Part shown: positions 45,780 to 56,975 of the stretch, piece by piece
How the letters are laid out: every line of letters begins with the position of its first letter
Position numbering within the stretch: the first letter of the stretch is position 1
Source of the DNA: Tilletiopsis washingtonensis
Lineage: Eukaryota > Basidiomycota > Exobasidiomycetes > Entylomatales
NCBI RefSeq assembly: GCF_003144115.1
Contig: NW_020312006.1
Span: forward strand, 395,269 to 459,268
Length of the DNA: 64,000 nucleotides
Direction: 5' to 3'
Position numbers and translations under genes: made by a program
The notes under the pieces: generated by a model
Databases searched by the model: none
Told to the model about the DNA's origin: nothing
What the model saw: the letters and a program-made list of their open reading frames with translations, nothing else

Positions 45780-46030
45780 GCTGGCTGTGGCGCAAGGTGC
45801 AGTGCCAAGCAGCGGCTGTCAAGGCGCGCCAAGCAGCAGCTGTTGGGATGCGGGGCCAAGGTGCGCCAAGCAGCAGCTGTTGAGATGCGGCGCCAAGGTG
45901 CGGCTGTCAAGGTGCGGCTGTTGAGGTGCAGCGCCAAGCAGTGGCTGTGGCGCAGCAGCAGCGGCTGTTGAGGTGCAGCGGCAGCAGCTGTCAAGGTGCG
46001 GCGCCAAGTAGCAGCCGTGGCGCAGCTTGC
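45780..46030. repeat. Imperfect tandem/nested repeat array
   Basis: Repeated variants of ccaagcagcagctgtt, gaggtgcagcgccaag and ggtgcggctgtcaaggtgc, alternating over about 250 bp with point differences. Because of this, the - strand keeps a spurious long open frame. Typical of degenerate minisatellite DNA. Confidence 0.75.
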
Positions 46031-46081
46031 TGCATCTGGCTGCAAGGTGCTGCGCTTGCTGCTGTCATTGTTGCTCAAGCA

Positions 46082-46142
46082 CCAAGTGCAGGTTCCTTTT
46101 GCCTGCTGGAGGCCCAAGTGCCAAGTGCAGGTTCCTCTTGCT
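46082..46142 (+). repeat. Duplicated ~20-bp motif ccaagtgcaggttcctyttg
   Basis: Two near-identical copies about 40 bp apart inside the island; the only difference within the motif is t versus c. Confidence 0.7.
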
Positions 46143-49100
46143 GCATCAATGGCTGTTGCTGCAGCCGCTCCTGTGAGTAGCTGCCATTATCATCCCTGCC
46201 ACCATCTTGCTGCCGTCTCACAAGGACAGCTCTGAGGCAGTGCTGCAGCACATGAGAGGCATTGCACCGTCACACTGCAAACAAGACGCTTCAGCCTATG
46301 CCTGTGCTCCTCTGCAAGGAGACTGACTGCGCCTCACCCGTCAGCCCCTTGTCTGTGCGCTCTCAAGCCTTGGTCTTGCGCTTGGTGCCAGATGTGGAGG
46401 CCTTGTTGTCCACCTTTTTGGCGCTGGTGCTGGGTGCGGGCAGGACCTTGCCCAAGGCCGTGCGGCTGCCCTCAATCTTCTTGAGCTCCTTGGCTGTGCG
46501 CTTGGTGCGCTTTGTGGGCAGGGCCTGCGCATGGCAGGCAATGACAAGCATGTGGCATGCATGGCAATGCAAAGAGCAAGCAGGAGGAGATGCAGAGGGC
46601 TTGAGCCATGTGCCGCTTGCTCTCCCTACCTGCCTTGCTGTAGACTTGTTCCAATTGGCTCTCTGACAATCAGGATTGATGGCCCCTCTGGCTTGTGCTG
46701 TGCCTTAACAGCAGCAGTCTACTTAGCTGGGGTCTTGCACCTGGGTCCAGCGTATGCTACTCCAAAGCCATTGTCCTTAAGAGCTGCCAGTGCATGCAGA
46801 GTGCAGGCAGACAGTGTCAGCCAAGAAGGTGAAGCTGCAGCACTGACAGCAACTCAAGACTCTAACACTCAGTCTCACTCCCAGCAAGGAGAGAGCAAAA
46901 GACAAGGGTGCTGGGTGGTGGTGGACAGGCAGACAATGAGCAGATTGGCCAGGACGGCGTACTTGTCCTTGTCCTCAACTTTCTTGAGGCCACCAGCAGG
47001 CTTGCCGAGGAGAGCAATTGTTTGTTGAGTAAGGCAAGCTCTGCATCTGGCCATTTGAGCAGGAAGATCATGGGCATGCCACCTTGTGTGTGCACCACCT
47101 CTTGCATCAGGCTATGTGCACGCTGGATGTTGCTTGGCACCAAGCGCAGGATGCCATAAACCTCATGTGCAAGGTAGAAGAAGACAGCACCCTTCAAAGG
47201 TTTGTGGAGGTGCATGTGTAGCACAGAGTTGCGCGGCATTGCAGCATCAGCTGCAGCAGAAGATTGTACAAGCAGCAGCAGAAGTGGAGCAAGCAGCAGA
47301 GGAAATGACCAGAAGACACAGACAAGCAGCAAGTGCTGCTTGCAATTTTGCTGCACTTGATGCTTGGCTGCAGCTGGGTGAAGGGCATGCCAGAGGAGAT
47401 GACTGGTGGCAAGCGGGACATGTTTGGCTCTGCTGCGGCAGATGTTGACAAGCAGACAGATGCTGCTTTGTTCCTGGACTTTGATGACTGTGAGGCGGTC
47501 TTTGATGACAATGAGAGAGTTGAAGTGAGCAACAAGAATGTTGTTGGCGGTGATGGCGGTAGGATAGAGCACAAATGGTTCAAGGGCAACAAGTAAGTCA
47601 ACTTTGCAGGTGTAGAGCAGACCTGCCCAGTAGCAGTCAAGAAAACTTTGCTGCTGACTGCAAGATTATCCATGGCTGTGTGCAGCAGATGGCGCTATAT
47701 GCTGCTTGACGTATTGCTAGTCTCTGTATCAGAGAGCTCAGCCAGGCTGAGTGGTCTTGTGCAATGTGCCAGGGTGAGTGGCCTTGTGCAATTGTACAGT
47801 CATGCCCTTGCATCTAGGCACAACAGACTTCACTCTCTCATGTGCTCAGGATCCCATGCTCATCAAGCCTGCAACCCAACCACCACCATCCAGCTCTACA
47901 CTCCTTGGAAACGCTCCTTCTTTGGCCAGCACATGTTAAAGTACCCAAATCTGCATCTCTACATTGTTTTGCATTGCTCTACAGCCCTCTGCTCTGCTGT
48001 CAAGCATGGTAGAGCCAAAATGGCACACAAGGAAGCGCACCCAGGAGGAAGGGAGGATGGAAGAGGTCAGGGAGCACATAAAGGGCCATGAAGAAGAGCA
48101 CCTGTACGTTCAGAACAAGGGGAACAATAGGCAGAACATCATGGTTGTCATCAGGAAGGAGGGCAGTAGTGAGGAGATGCTGCTGCAGCGGTTCCACATC
48201 TGTGTCAAGGAGCAGAAGAAGAAGGCCCATTACTACCAAGAGAGAGCAGCCCTGAAGGAGAATCCGGCATGGACCAAGCAGCACATGTTGGAAGGGATGC
48301 ATCTGGGGGTCTAGTATAACTTTGGGGGGTGCTGGGATGGACAAGAGAGCACATGCACAACAGGGTGCGGCAGATGAGATGCACACATGGGTCAGAGAGC
48401 TTTTTGAGGCACAAAAGGGGCCCTGGCAGAAGCTCTTGGCAGAGGACTTCTTGGCAAGGGTGGAAGCGCGCGCAGAACACTTCCAATAGCTTCAGAGCCT
48501 CCTCCTTTCAGGCGCACAAATCTCATCCACCCTTGGTACGCCATGGCTGCTATTGTGGGGGGCTTAGATGACACCACAATGGAGACAACAACAACCTGTC
48601 CATCCTCATCAATTTTTGGGCCAAAGCCTGCCTCAAGCTCAAAAGAAAATCATCTGTCCCTTGCATGTTGTCTTTCTTTGCTTCAACCTCAATTATTGCC
48701 TACTGGAGACCTCAAGCAGCAATGCAGTAGCAAGATGGGCAATCTTCCTCTCTGCGCGCAAGGCCATTGTCAACAAGAAGGTCTTCCCCTCAATGCACAT
48801 GAGGCACTGCACCAAGGAGCATAAGGAGAAGGGGGGTGTCCCCAAATGCAGCAAGCGCCAGAGGATCCAGTCTGTGAAGCTTCCCTAAATTACATTCCTG
48901 CACTCTCTTCTCCTTGTGTGTGTGGATGTTGGGAGCTGCGTGGAGGTACAGGAGAGCCTGGCAGGAGACTGTACTCAGCAGACCTGTCCCTTGCTTGGCA
49001 CTGAGTGCCAAGGCAGTCAGACAGGCAGTACTACCTTGGGGACATGCAGCAGCAGCAGCCAGTGTTATCTAAGTCAGGTATGCAAAGCTCTGGTACACTT

Positions 49101-49667
49101 CTGCCTCAAGAAATTCAAGCAGGCATCAGGCCTATGCCCCCCTCTTGGCGCAAGCAGTCCTCCTGGCGCTTGGCAGAGGAGCTCCCCAAGTGGCTGCTCA
49201 ATGACATGGTGCAGGGATCCCCAGACAGGTAGAAGGTGTGCTCCTTCAGCTGCAGAGAGGTGTGTGGTATCATACGCTCTGAACCACATGCAGCTCCTGC
49301 AGTGGCAAGCTTGTCTGCACCAGCTGCACTTGCACTGCCTTTGCCCACACCTCTGCGCGCTACAAGCACATGTTCCTTGCTGCACAGGCACTGGTCATGG
49401 GCCTTGAGCTTAAGGCTGTCCCGCAAGGCGTTGTCATGCAACAATGTGCAGTCAGAGACCCCACCTGCCTCAAGCGCAAAGACCTGCTGAACTAGATTGA
49501 GCGCACAGATGCTTTGCGCCCGGAGATGATGTGGAACCAAGACAGGCGTGGCAATGAAATGAGTTTGTAAATTCTCTATGTAGAGCAAGTGGGGAGAGAG
49601 GGGGGCCTGCTGCGCAGCAGACAGACTGGACTTCAGTCTGCCAGGCAACAACTTGCTGGCAATGCTG

Positions 49668-49679
49668 CCCCCCCCCCCC
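49668..49679 (+). repeat. Poly-C tract (12 nt) near the right edge of the island
   Basis: Twelve C, followed 30-50 bp later by aaaattttt and ggggcaaagggggg runs; this cluster of homopolymers marks the right border of the CpG-poor island. Confidence 0.8.
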
Positions 49680-49712
49680 TGGCCACTTGGTGTGCGCACA
49701 CAAAATTTTTGG

Positions 49713-49732
49713 GGCAAAGGGGGGCAAACTAA
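49713..49732 (+). repeat. Right copy of a boundary direct repeat of the island
   Basis: ggcaaaggggggcaaactaa, same orientation as 45,033-45,053. High-GC sequence resumes immediately to the right. Confidence 0.5.
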
Positions 49733-49740
49733 CGTCTTCC

Positions 49741-50022
49741 CACAGTGGCGTGCGCATGGCCTGGCCCAGCTGCCTGCTTGCAGCCTTCGCTTTGCCTGCT
49801 TTCACCGCGCGCGCGGCCGCGTCTGCCTTTGCACGCTGACTTGGACGGCGCCGCCTTCTCAAGCAGTTCCTGCCGCGTCTCTGTGCCAGGACACACACCT
49901 CATCTCCTCTTGGGTGCATTGCATGGATGGGTGTGAGTTGAGAATAATGCGGTGATGGGATGTGGCAAGTGATTGTGTGACGCGGCGAGAGGGGAGAGAA
50001 GCTGCTAGGGGCCCACATGGCC
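49741..50022. other. 3' region of the transportin gene
   Basis: 282 bp of high-GC sequence between the island and the transportin stop; probably its 3' UTR. Confidence 0.5.
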
Positions 50023-53000
50023 TCACGAGCGGTCGACATCAAAGAGGCCCGCATCGCGGTCCACGCGTGCCCGCTCGCGAGCCTTGCGCGAGGCGCCGTA
50101 GAGCGCCTGCAGTGCCGGCCGCACGGGCTGCTGGTTCGCCACGGCGCTGATCGGGGCAGGGCATGATGAGCATGTGGTGGAGCATGCGTGCCTGACTCGG
50201 GGCGCAGCACTCACGTAGTGAACGACTCGACGAAGCGCTCGCGCTCCTGCAGCGACACACTCGACGTCGGCAGGTGCGCCGCCGTCGCCGCCACGCCCGC
50301 GGCCGTCTCGCTGGGAAAGGCAACGGCCAGGTGCCGCATGGCCGCCATGGCCGGATACATGACGTCGGGCGAGAAGGCGCCGGTGAGGCCCTGCAGCAGC
50401 AGTGCCACGAGCTGCATCACCTGCTCCGGCACCACCTGTCGGATGATGGCCGCGCAGCGCGCCGCCTCCTCCGATGGCGGCGTGCTGCGTACGCCGCCGT
50501 ACGGCTCCAGAGCCACGCCGCGCTGCCCCTCGAGCACGGGCAGGCTGAGCGACTCGCTGCTGAGCACCTCGTTGAGGAACTCCAACGCCCCCTCGACCAC
50601 CCGCTGGTCGAGCAACGTCAGCGCCGTCATGGCCACGCGCAATGCATGCGGAAAGACGGGCGAGAGGACGATTAGCGCCGTCGAGCGCGCCGTGACGTGT
50701 GCGCATGCGTTGACGTAGTCGTCGATGGCTGCGTAGAGTGTCAGCCCGCGCGCATGAGCCTGCCGCTACCTGTGCCGCACTCACTGTCGCTCATCTCCGC
50801 AGCCGGCGTCACCTCGAGCTGCTCGAGCGTCTTTGCACTGACGCGCTCGAATGCAGCCAGCATGGCAGCCTGCAGCTGGGCATCGGCGTGCGGGCCGTAC
50901 GCATCGATGCACTTGCCGACGATCCAGATGTAGCACGAGTGTCCCGACGTGGCAAAGGCGTCGCTCAGCCGGCTCAGCATCGCCGGCACGACTGGCCGTG
51001 CGGCATCGCCAAAGAAGGCCATGCCGCGGCGCAGCAGATGACATGTCCGCTCAGCCACGACGACGGAGCTGCCGCGCGTCTCGATGATGCGGTCGAGCAG
51101 CGCATACACATCGACGCATGTCTTTGCGCACGCCTCTGGCAGCGGCTCCTCCTCAAGATTGCGTCCCCGGCCCAGCGCATGCAGGAAGACCTGCAGCTGC
51201 TCCATCTTGCTCGTGGCCTTGCCGATCGCCTCGCTGCTGCTCTCCGTTGACGCCGCAAAGGCCTGCAGTGCCTGCAGCAGTGGCTGCAGGAAGTGCAGCG
51301 CCGTGCTTGTCCGCTCGTCGGCACCTTGGATGCCAGCAACGACGAGTGCGATGGCCTCGGTAACCTGCATGAGGTCCGAGTTGGGCAACGCCTCGCCGCT
51401 CACGCTGTGGAAGAAGTCGTAGAGCTGCGGCAGGTACGGCAGCAGCAGATGCGCGCAGTCCTGGCACAGGTAGTTGAGCGCCTGTGCCGCTGCGGCGCCC
51501 GTGTCCTCGATGTGTGCGCCTTGCAGACCGCTGGAGATGTAGCTGAGCACGGGCGGTATCCGCTCCGGATGCGCCGCCACCCATTCCGTATACCGGCACA
51601 CGACGAGCAGGCCGGCGTACTTGACCTTGGGGTGCTCCGGCAGCGCAGAGACAATGTCCATGATACGTGGCGTCACGTCGTTGTCCTGCATGTCCGCCAC
51701 ACGTCCCATGGCGCGCATCGAGAAGAGCGGCACCTCGATGTCCTGCCACTTTGGCCCGGCGCCCGAGGCACCCGCAGCCGATGCCTGCGCCAGCAGCTCC
51801 TCAATCATCTGCAGCGAGCGCGTGAGGCACTCGCGTGCACCGAGCACTTGGCAGCAGTCCTTGAGTGTGTCGCCGAGATTATGCCGCAGCTCGCGCTGGT
51901 CCGCCACGTCGCTTGCCGAAGCCGTGTCGACGTCGTCGGACCAGCGCAGCAGCCGGATGACGATGCTGAGGATGCGCTCGAACACGTCCAGGAACGGCTG
52001 GATGCTCGGATCGGCACGCGCCTTGCCCAGCCCGCTGGCCAGCATCCACCAGAAGCGGAAGGTGATCTGCACGATCTCAATCTCGGCGTACGCGGCGCAC
52101 GAGGCGATGGCCTCGACGATGGGGAAGAACTGCTCCCGGTGCCGCAGGATGAGCTGGTGATACGTCTCGCCGGCGGCGACGAACAGCCGGCAGAGGCCGC
52201 GGACCTTGTCGTCGTCGCCGTCCTCGATGGCCTTTGCCAGGTCGGCCCGCAGCGGCAGCAGGCGCGGCACGATGAGCTCAATGGCGCCCATGTTGTCGTG
52301 CACCTCCTGCGTCTCGTTGATGACGTCGCAGAGCACGTCGATGGCCACGTCGAAGAGCTCGTCGGACTGCAGCGCCTCGAACGAGAGCTGGAAGAGCGGC
52401 GTCGCGATCAGCGTCGAGGTCTGGATCTCGCCGGCGCGCAGCCAGCTGCGCAGGCACTCGAACACGGCGCTCTGTATTTGCGAGGTGATGCCTGGGCGCG
52501 CTGAGCGTCAGCAAGCGCAGCGAGTCTCTTTCAACGAACGTGCTGCACACACACCTTGTGCCTGAATGTACATCGCGAGGATGCGCAGAACCTCGTCGGC
52601 ATGCGCAGAGAGGAGAGAGCTGGCCCGCTCCTTGTATCGGTCGTTCTGTGGAGGGACTGGGGTGAGACACCTCTTCGCGCAGTGATTGCTCCCTGCGCGC
52701 CACTGCCTCGGCACCTCGCATACCCCAGCTCTGCTTTCGTCAGCACTCACATCGATGGGAATGCGGTGGTTCGTCGTGATCTCCTCCGGCAGTGCCGTGA
52801 GGAACTCGAGCAGCAGCGCCACGCTGCTCGGGTCGTTGCCGAAGCGCTCGATCATGGCTGGCACGACGCGGTCGCCCCACTCTGGATCGCTGCCCGGCTC
52901 GAGCTGCAGTGCCAGCGCCGCGAGCGTGAGGCAGAGCTGCGTGCGAATCACCCGCGGGCCCTCGAGATAGGCTGCCAGCGCAGTGAGGAGCGTGGAGCGC

Positions 53001-53396
53001 AGGGCCAGACGCGAGGCTGGCGGCACTTGCTCCAGGTCGAATGTGGTCTGTAAGGCGTGAGACGTGAGCAAAGTGGCGCAGATCCGCTCGCCGGGCAACG
53101 CACTTTTGTGCGGAACGTCTGTGCAGCAAAGAGACGCGGCTCGACGGGCAGGTCCTGCGCGAGGAGCAGGCTGTTGGCCGTCTCCCATGCCTCGGGCTGT
53201 TCGCAAGCAGTGGTGAGCATGGCGGCACGCGGCTGGGTGGCCAGAGGCACGCTGCAGCGGCGCCACGCACCTGCGACTGGAACGTCTGCAGCCATGCGTT
53301 GGCCTGCTCCTTTGCCGCACGCTCGGGGTTCTTGTACAGGGCGTCGAGCGCGCCGAGCACGCCGGCGATGGCGGGCGAGGGCGCGGCGGACGCCAT
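50023..53396 (-). CDS. MTR10: Transportin-3 / Mtr10-type importin-beta karyopherin
   Basis: Seven exons: 53396-53271, 53196-53104, 53047-52751, 52645-52555, 52491-50785, 50728-50215, 50146-50023; 983 aa. Mtr10/TNPO3 imports SR-type and hnRNP-like mRNA-binding proteins into the nucleus and releases them on Ran-GTP. The N-terminus reads [29 protein letters not shown] and [29 protein letters not shown], the importin-beta N-terminal domain of this subfamily (helix 1 and the 'FAAQTLRxK' signature). The rest is a HEAT solenoid with [28 protein letters not shown] and [20 protein letters not shown], all in family order. It ends with a short basic tail ([16 protein letters not shown]). The start ATG gives a standard length. 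It is divergently transcribed from RPD3. Confidence 0.94.
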
Positions 53397-53735
53397 GGCG
53401 CGGGCGGCGAGTGCGGCGGGCGTGGAGGTGCGAGCGGAGCAGTGCAGCGCTGCACGGACAGAGGGGTGCGGTGGTGTGAGGGGGCTGGTGTGGAGCTGCA
53501 GCAAGCGCTCGGCAGCAGCGCGGCTGGCCGGAAGATGCTGCTCGAGCTGGCGCCTCGGCGGCGGTGGAGCATGGGCCTGGCTGGGCGGGCGTGTCACGTG
53601 CGCCACCCCCGCAGCGCACGTCCCGAAGCGGCCTGCCGCTGCTCCACCTCGTGCTTGCTTCGCGCTCGCCATCCGCCTCGCTGCCTCTCCCCTCCCCTTT
53701 CCCGTCGCGCTTCCAGCGTCAGCCGTTGCGCCGCC
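53397..53735. promoter_or_regulatory. Compact bidirectional promoter, MTR10 / RPD3
   Basis: Only 339 bp separate the two start codons, so the 5' UTRs and both core promoters must lie here. The RPD3-proximal 100 bp are C/T-rich on the + strand, as is common at fungal transcription start sites. No defined factor-binding site is claimed. Confidence 0.6.
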
Positions 53736-56645
53736 ATGGCGACCTTCCTGCCCTCCAACCATGGCGCCTCGCAGGGGCCGCTCATGACGCCGCTGGCCTC
53801 GGCCTCGGCCTCGGCGCCCGCCCGCGTCTGCTACTTCTTCGACTCGGACATTGGCAACTACCACTACGGGCCCGGGCACCCCATGAAGCCGACGCGCATC
53901 CGCATGTGCCACTCGCTCGTGATGCAGTACGGCCTGTACAAGAAGATGGAGATCTTTGTGAGTGGCGCGTGCAGGCAAGAGGCGTGCGAGAGGGAGGCAG
54001 AGGGCTGGCAGTGCTGCACAGGCAGGCAGCCGCAGCACGGCTGACGACGGCGCGCCACCACAGAGAGCCAAGCCGGCGACGAAGCGCGAGATGTCGCAGT
54101 TCCACACCGACGAGTACGTCGAGTTCCTCAACCGCGTCACGCCCGACAATGTGGACCACTTTGTGCGCGAGCAGGCCAAGTGTGAGTGGGCAGAGCTGAG
54201 TGGGCATAGGCGAGGATCTGTGAGGCAGGAGGGATGCTGGACGGATGGAACAGCCAGGAGAGCAAGCTCCCCCGCCAACAGATGCTTGTCTGCACAGCTA
54301 GGACGCTGCTGTGTCGTCTGCCGTGCTGCTCTCCCGGCAGGGGCATTGCAGCAGCGTCCGATCTTCTGTCGTTGGGCGGTAGCTCGCTCTCCGCGAAGCG
54401 AGTGCATGAGCTCTGTCTATCTCCTCATCCCTTCTCCACTCGATTCTCGTCGCGCGCACAGCATCTGACACTTCGCGCCTGCAGTCAACGTCGGCGACGA
54501 CTGCCCCGTGTTCGACGGCCTCTTCGAGTACTGCAGCATCTCAGCCGGCGGCTCGATGGGTGCGTCTGCGCCTCGATGCCGCTCCAAATGCCAGAGGGAG
54601 TGCTGATGCGGCTTCGCTGCGTGTGCCACAGAGGGAGCAGCACGGCTCTCGCGCGACAAGTGCGACATTGCAGTGAACTGGGCGGGCGGCCTGCACCACG
54701 CCAAGAAGGGCGAGGCGAGCGGCTTCTGCTACATCAACGGTGAGCGGCATTTGCAGCTGATGCCTTGACGCACTCGTCCTGCGATCGCACTGCGCATCTC
54801 CCTCCCTCCTGTCTGGCTCCGCGTGCGCGATCTCACTGACGCACTGCCCGCTCTCAAGACATCGTGCTCGGCATCCTCGAGCTGCTGCGGTATCACCCGC
54901 GCGTGCTCTACATCGACATTGACGTGCACCACGGCGACGGCGTCGAGGAGGCCTTCTTCACGACAGACCGCGTGATGACGTGCTCGTTCCACAAGTACGG
55001 CGAGTTCTTCCCCGGCACTGGCGAGCTGCGAGTGCGTACCGACACCCTTCTGCTTGAGACAATGAGGCGCGAGCAAGGCTGATGGTCCCGCTGCCTGACA
55101 GGACATCGGCATTGGCGCAGGCCGCAACTACAGCGTCAACTTTCCCCTGCGCGACGGCATCACAGACGAGAGCTACAAGAGCGTCTTCGAGCCGGTAAGC
55201 AGCCCGCCGGTCCTGCGACTCGCGGATCGTTGCTGACCCGCAAGCGCTCGCAGGTGATCAGCCAGATCATGGAGCACTACGCGCCGTCGGCCGTCGTGCT
55301 GCAGTGCGGCTCCGACTCGCTGGCGGGCGACAAGCTGGGCTGCTTCAACCTGTCGATGCGCGGTACGTGTGCCGCACGCACGCTGCTCTCCGAGCCATTG
55401 CTGACGCTGACCTCTCACAGGGCACGCCAACTGCGTCGAGTTCGTCAAGAGCTTCAATCTGCCGCTGCTGCTGCTGGGCGGCGGCGGCTACACCATGCGC
55501 AACGTCTCGCGCGCGTGGGCATACGAGACGGGCCTGGCGGCCGGCCAGGAGCTGAGTGCCCGTGAGTGTGGTGCTTGCCCCCTCCCTGCGACAACCGGGA
55601 GGCTGACTGGTGCGCCTCAGAGGTGCCCGTGAACGAGTACTACGAGTACTTTGGGCCCGACTACCGGCTCGACGTGCGGCCGAACAACATGCAGGACCTC
55701 AACACGCCGGCCTATCTCGAGAAGATCAAGACGCAAGTGTTTGAGAATCTGCGGCACACAGCCCACGTGCCGTCTGTGCAAGGGCACGAGATTCCACGAC
55801 TGGCGCACGACGAGGAGATGGAGGAGGAAGATGCGCTGCGGGAAGAGGCGCTGGATGCCGACATCCGTGCGATTCGCGATGGCAGGAGTCGAGACAAGCA
55901 CGTGCAGAAGCGAGGCGAGCTGTCGGACTCGGAAGATGAGGGAGAAGGAGGAAGGAGAGATCGTAGGAATCACCGCAAGGTCGGCATCCGCAGTCCGATG
56001 AGGGAGAATGGCGTCATGCGAGATGCCAGTCCGACGCCTGTGCCGACAAGCGACGTGCAGATGGCGGCCTCCGAGGCATCAGCGGCCGGACCACAGGCGG
56101 CCGCGCCATCAACGGCATCGCCGGGCGCACGGCAGGTCGACGGGCAACTACCAACACCGTCGGCACCGGCAGCAGCAGCGGCGCCACTCGCTACGGATGA
56201 TGTCAAGGCGGAGCACGAGGCGCCACAAGACGCAGCATCGACATCGGCGGCGCTGGCTGAGGCAGCAACATCCGAAGCGAAGCCCGCGCAAGGCGCATCC
56301 GAGAGCGCAGCACCTGCCGAGGCGGCACCTCCATCCGAGCCAGCTGCAGCAGCATCGACGGAAGCATCTGCAGCGCCTGCTGCCGTTCCAGTACCGGCGT
56401 CATCAGCGCCGCATGATGGCACAGCAGCGGAGCCGACAGCTGCGCCGCCAGTTGTCGAAGCGGCAGCAAGCACAGGGACAGACGACGTGGAGATGCGTGC
56501 TGCTTCTCCCGAGCCCGCAGCGACATCTGCAGGCGCACCAGCAGAGGCCGCCCCTGCATTGCCAGCACCAGCTGCTCCAGCGGCGCAGACCGAGCAGCCG
56601 GCCACGACGAGCGAAGCGGCACAGGGAGACGAGTCGATGAGCTGA
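53736..56645 (+). CDS. RPD3: Class I histone deacetylase RPD3/HDAC1
   Basis: Nine exons: 53736-53957, 54064-54181, 54485-54559, 54632-54739, 54859-55031, 55102-55194, 55254-55362, 55421-55561, 55621-56645; 687 aa. Removes acetyl groups from histone lysines as the catalytic subunit of Sin3-type corepressors. All active-site residues are present: His160-His161 ([18 protein letters not shown]), zinc ligands Asp196, His198 and Asp284 ([31 protein letters not shown]) and the [14 protein letters not shown] tyrosine. The N-terminus [20 protein letters not shown] and the [19 protein letters not shown] segment are standard. The catalytic domain ends near residue 430. A further 250 or so residues are acidic then Ala/Pro/Ser-rich and disordered, longer than in most orthologues. 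The nine-exon structure uses one AAG acceptor before exon 5. Confidence 0.96.
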
Positions 56646-56975
56646 GCGCGCCTGCAAATCGTCGAGCGGTGGTAGTGTGAAGGGCGCTGCCTAGCTGCTT
56701 CTGTCTGCCCCTCCTAGAGTGTGCTGTGTTTGGGCTGTTTGTAATGTTACTCTGCCTCCTTGCTTGAGCGGAAGGAGGATGTGCTCCAAGACGCGCGATC
56801 TCAAACGCTCGAGGCGGGTCCGTGCCACGGCCTGGCCCTTGAGCTTGGCGCGGCGACTTCGAGCAGCAAGCCACACGACACGCGCGAGGCGCGTGCAGCG
56901 CACCTTGGCTTCCCTCCACATCCTCTCCAGCGAATGCAAGTCCGCGTCCAGGCGCCAGCGCCAGCGCTCTCTCGC
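56646..56975. other. Intergenic region, RPD3 to DHHC gene
   Basis: 330 bp between tandem genes, holding the RPD3 3' UTR and the promoter of the palmitoyltransferase. The latter's start codon is not certain, so this gap could be shorter. Confidence 0.5.

Larger units (their letters stand above)
45031..49740. mobile_element. CpG-poor, lower-GC island; probable decayed mobile element(s)
   Basis: About 4.7 kb whose composition differs sharply from the rest of the window: GC drops, TpG/CpA are abundant and CpG is rare (four CpG in 46,681-47,040, against about six per 60 bases in flanking genes). No complete gene of a known family can be read. Short protein-like fragments exist, for example + strand around 48,008-48,310 (KWHTRKRTQEEGRMEEVREH ... 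AHYYQERAALKENPAWTKQ) and 47,400-47,595 (ALFLDFDDCEAVFDDNERVE). They are interrupted by stops or frame changes and I cannot match them to a transposase. Tandem and dispersed short repeats and a boundary direct repeat are present. The classification as a mobile-element relic is inference from composition, repeats and lack of coding integrity. Confidence 0.5.

Noticed and set aside
45154-46117. Long Cys/Ala/Leu-rich - strand frames in the island
   Set aside because: They follow the minisatellite units and shift frame between overlapping versions; no start, splice or domain support.
46862-47572. 236-codon - strand frame in the island (FFYLAHEVYGILRLVPSNIQ...)
   Set aside because: Looks more protein-like than its surroundings, but I could not match it to any family and both strands stay open; left inside the island description instead of called as a gene.
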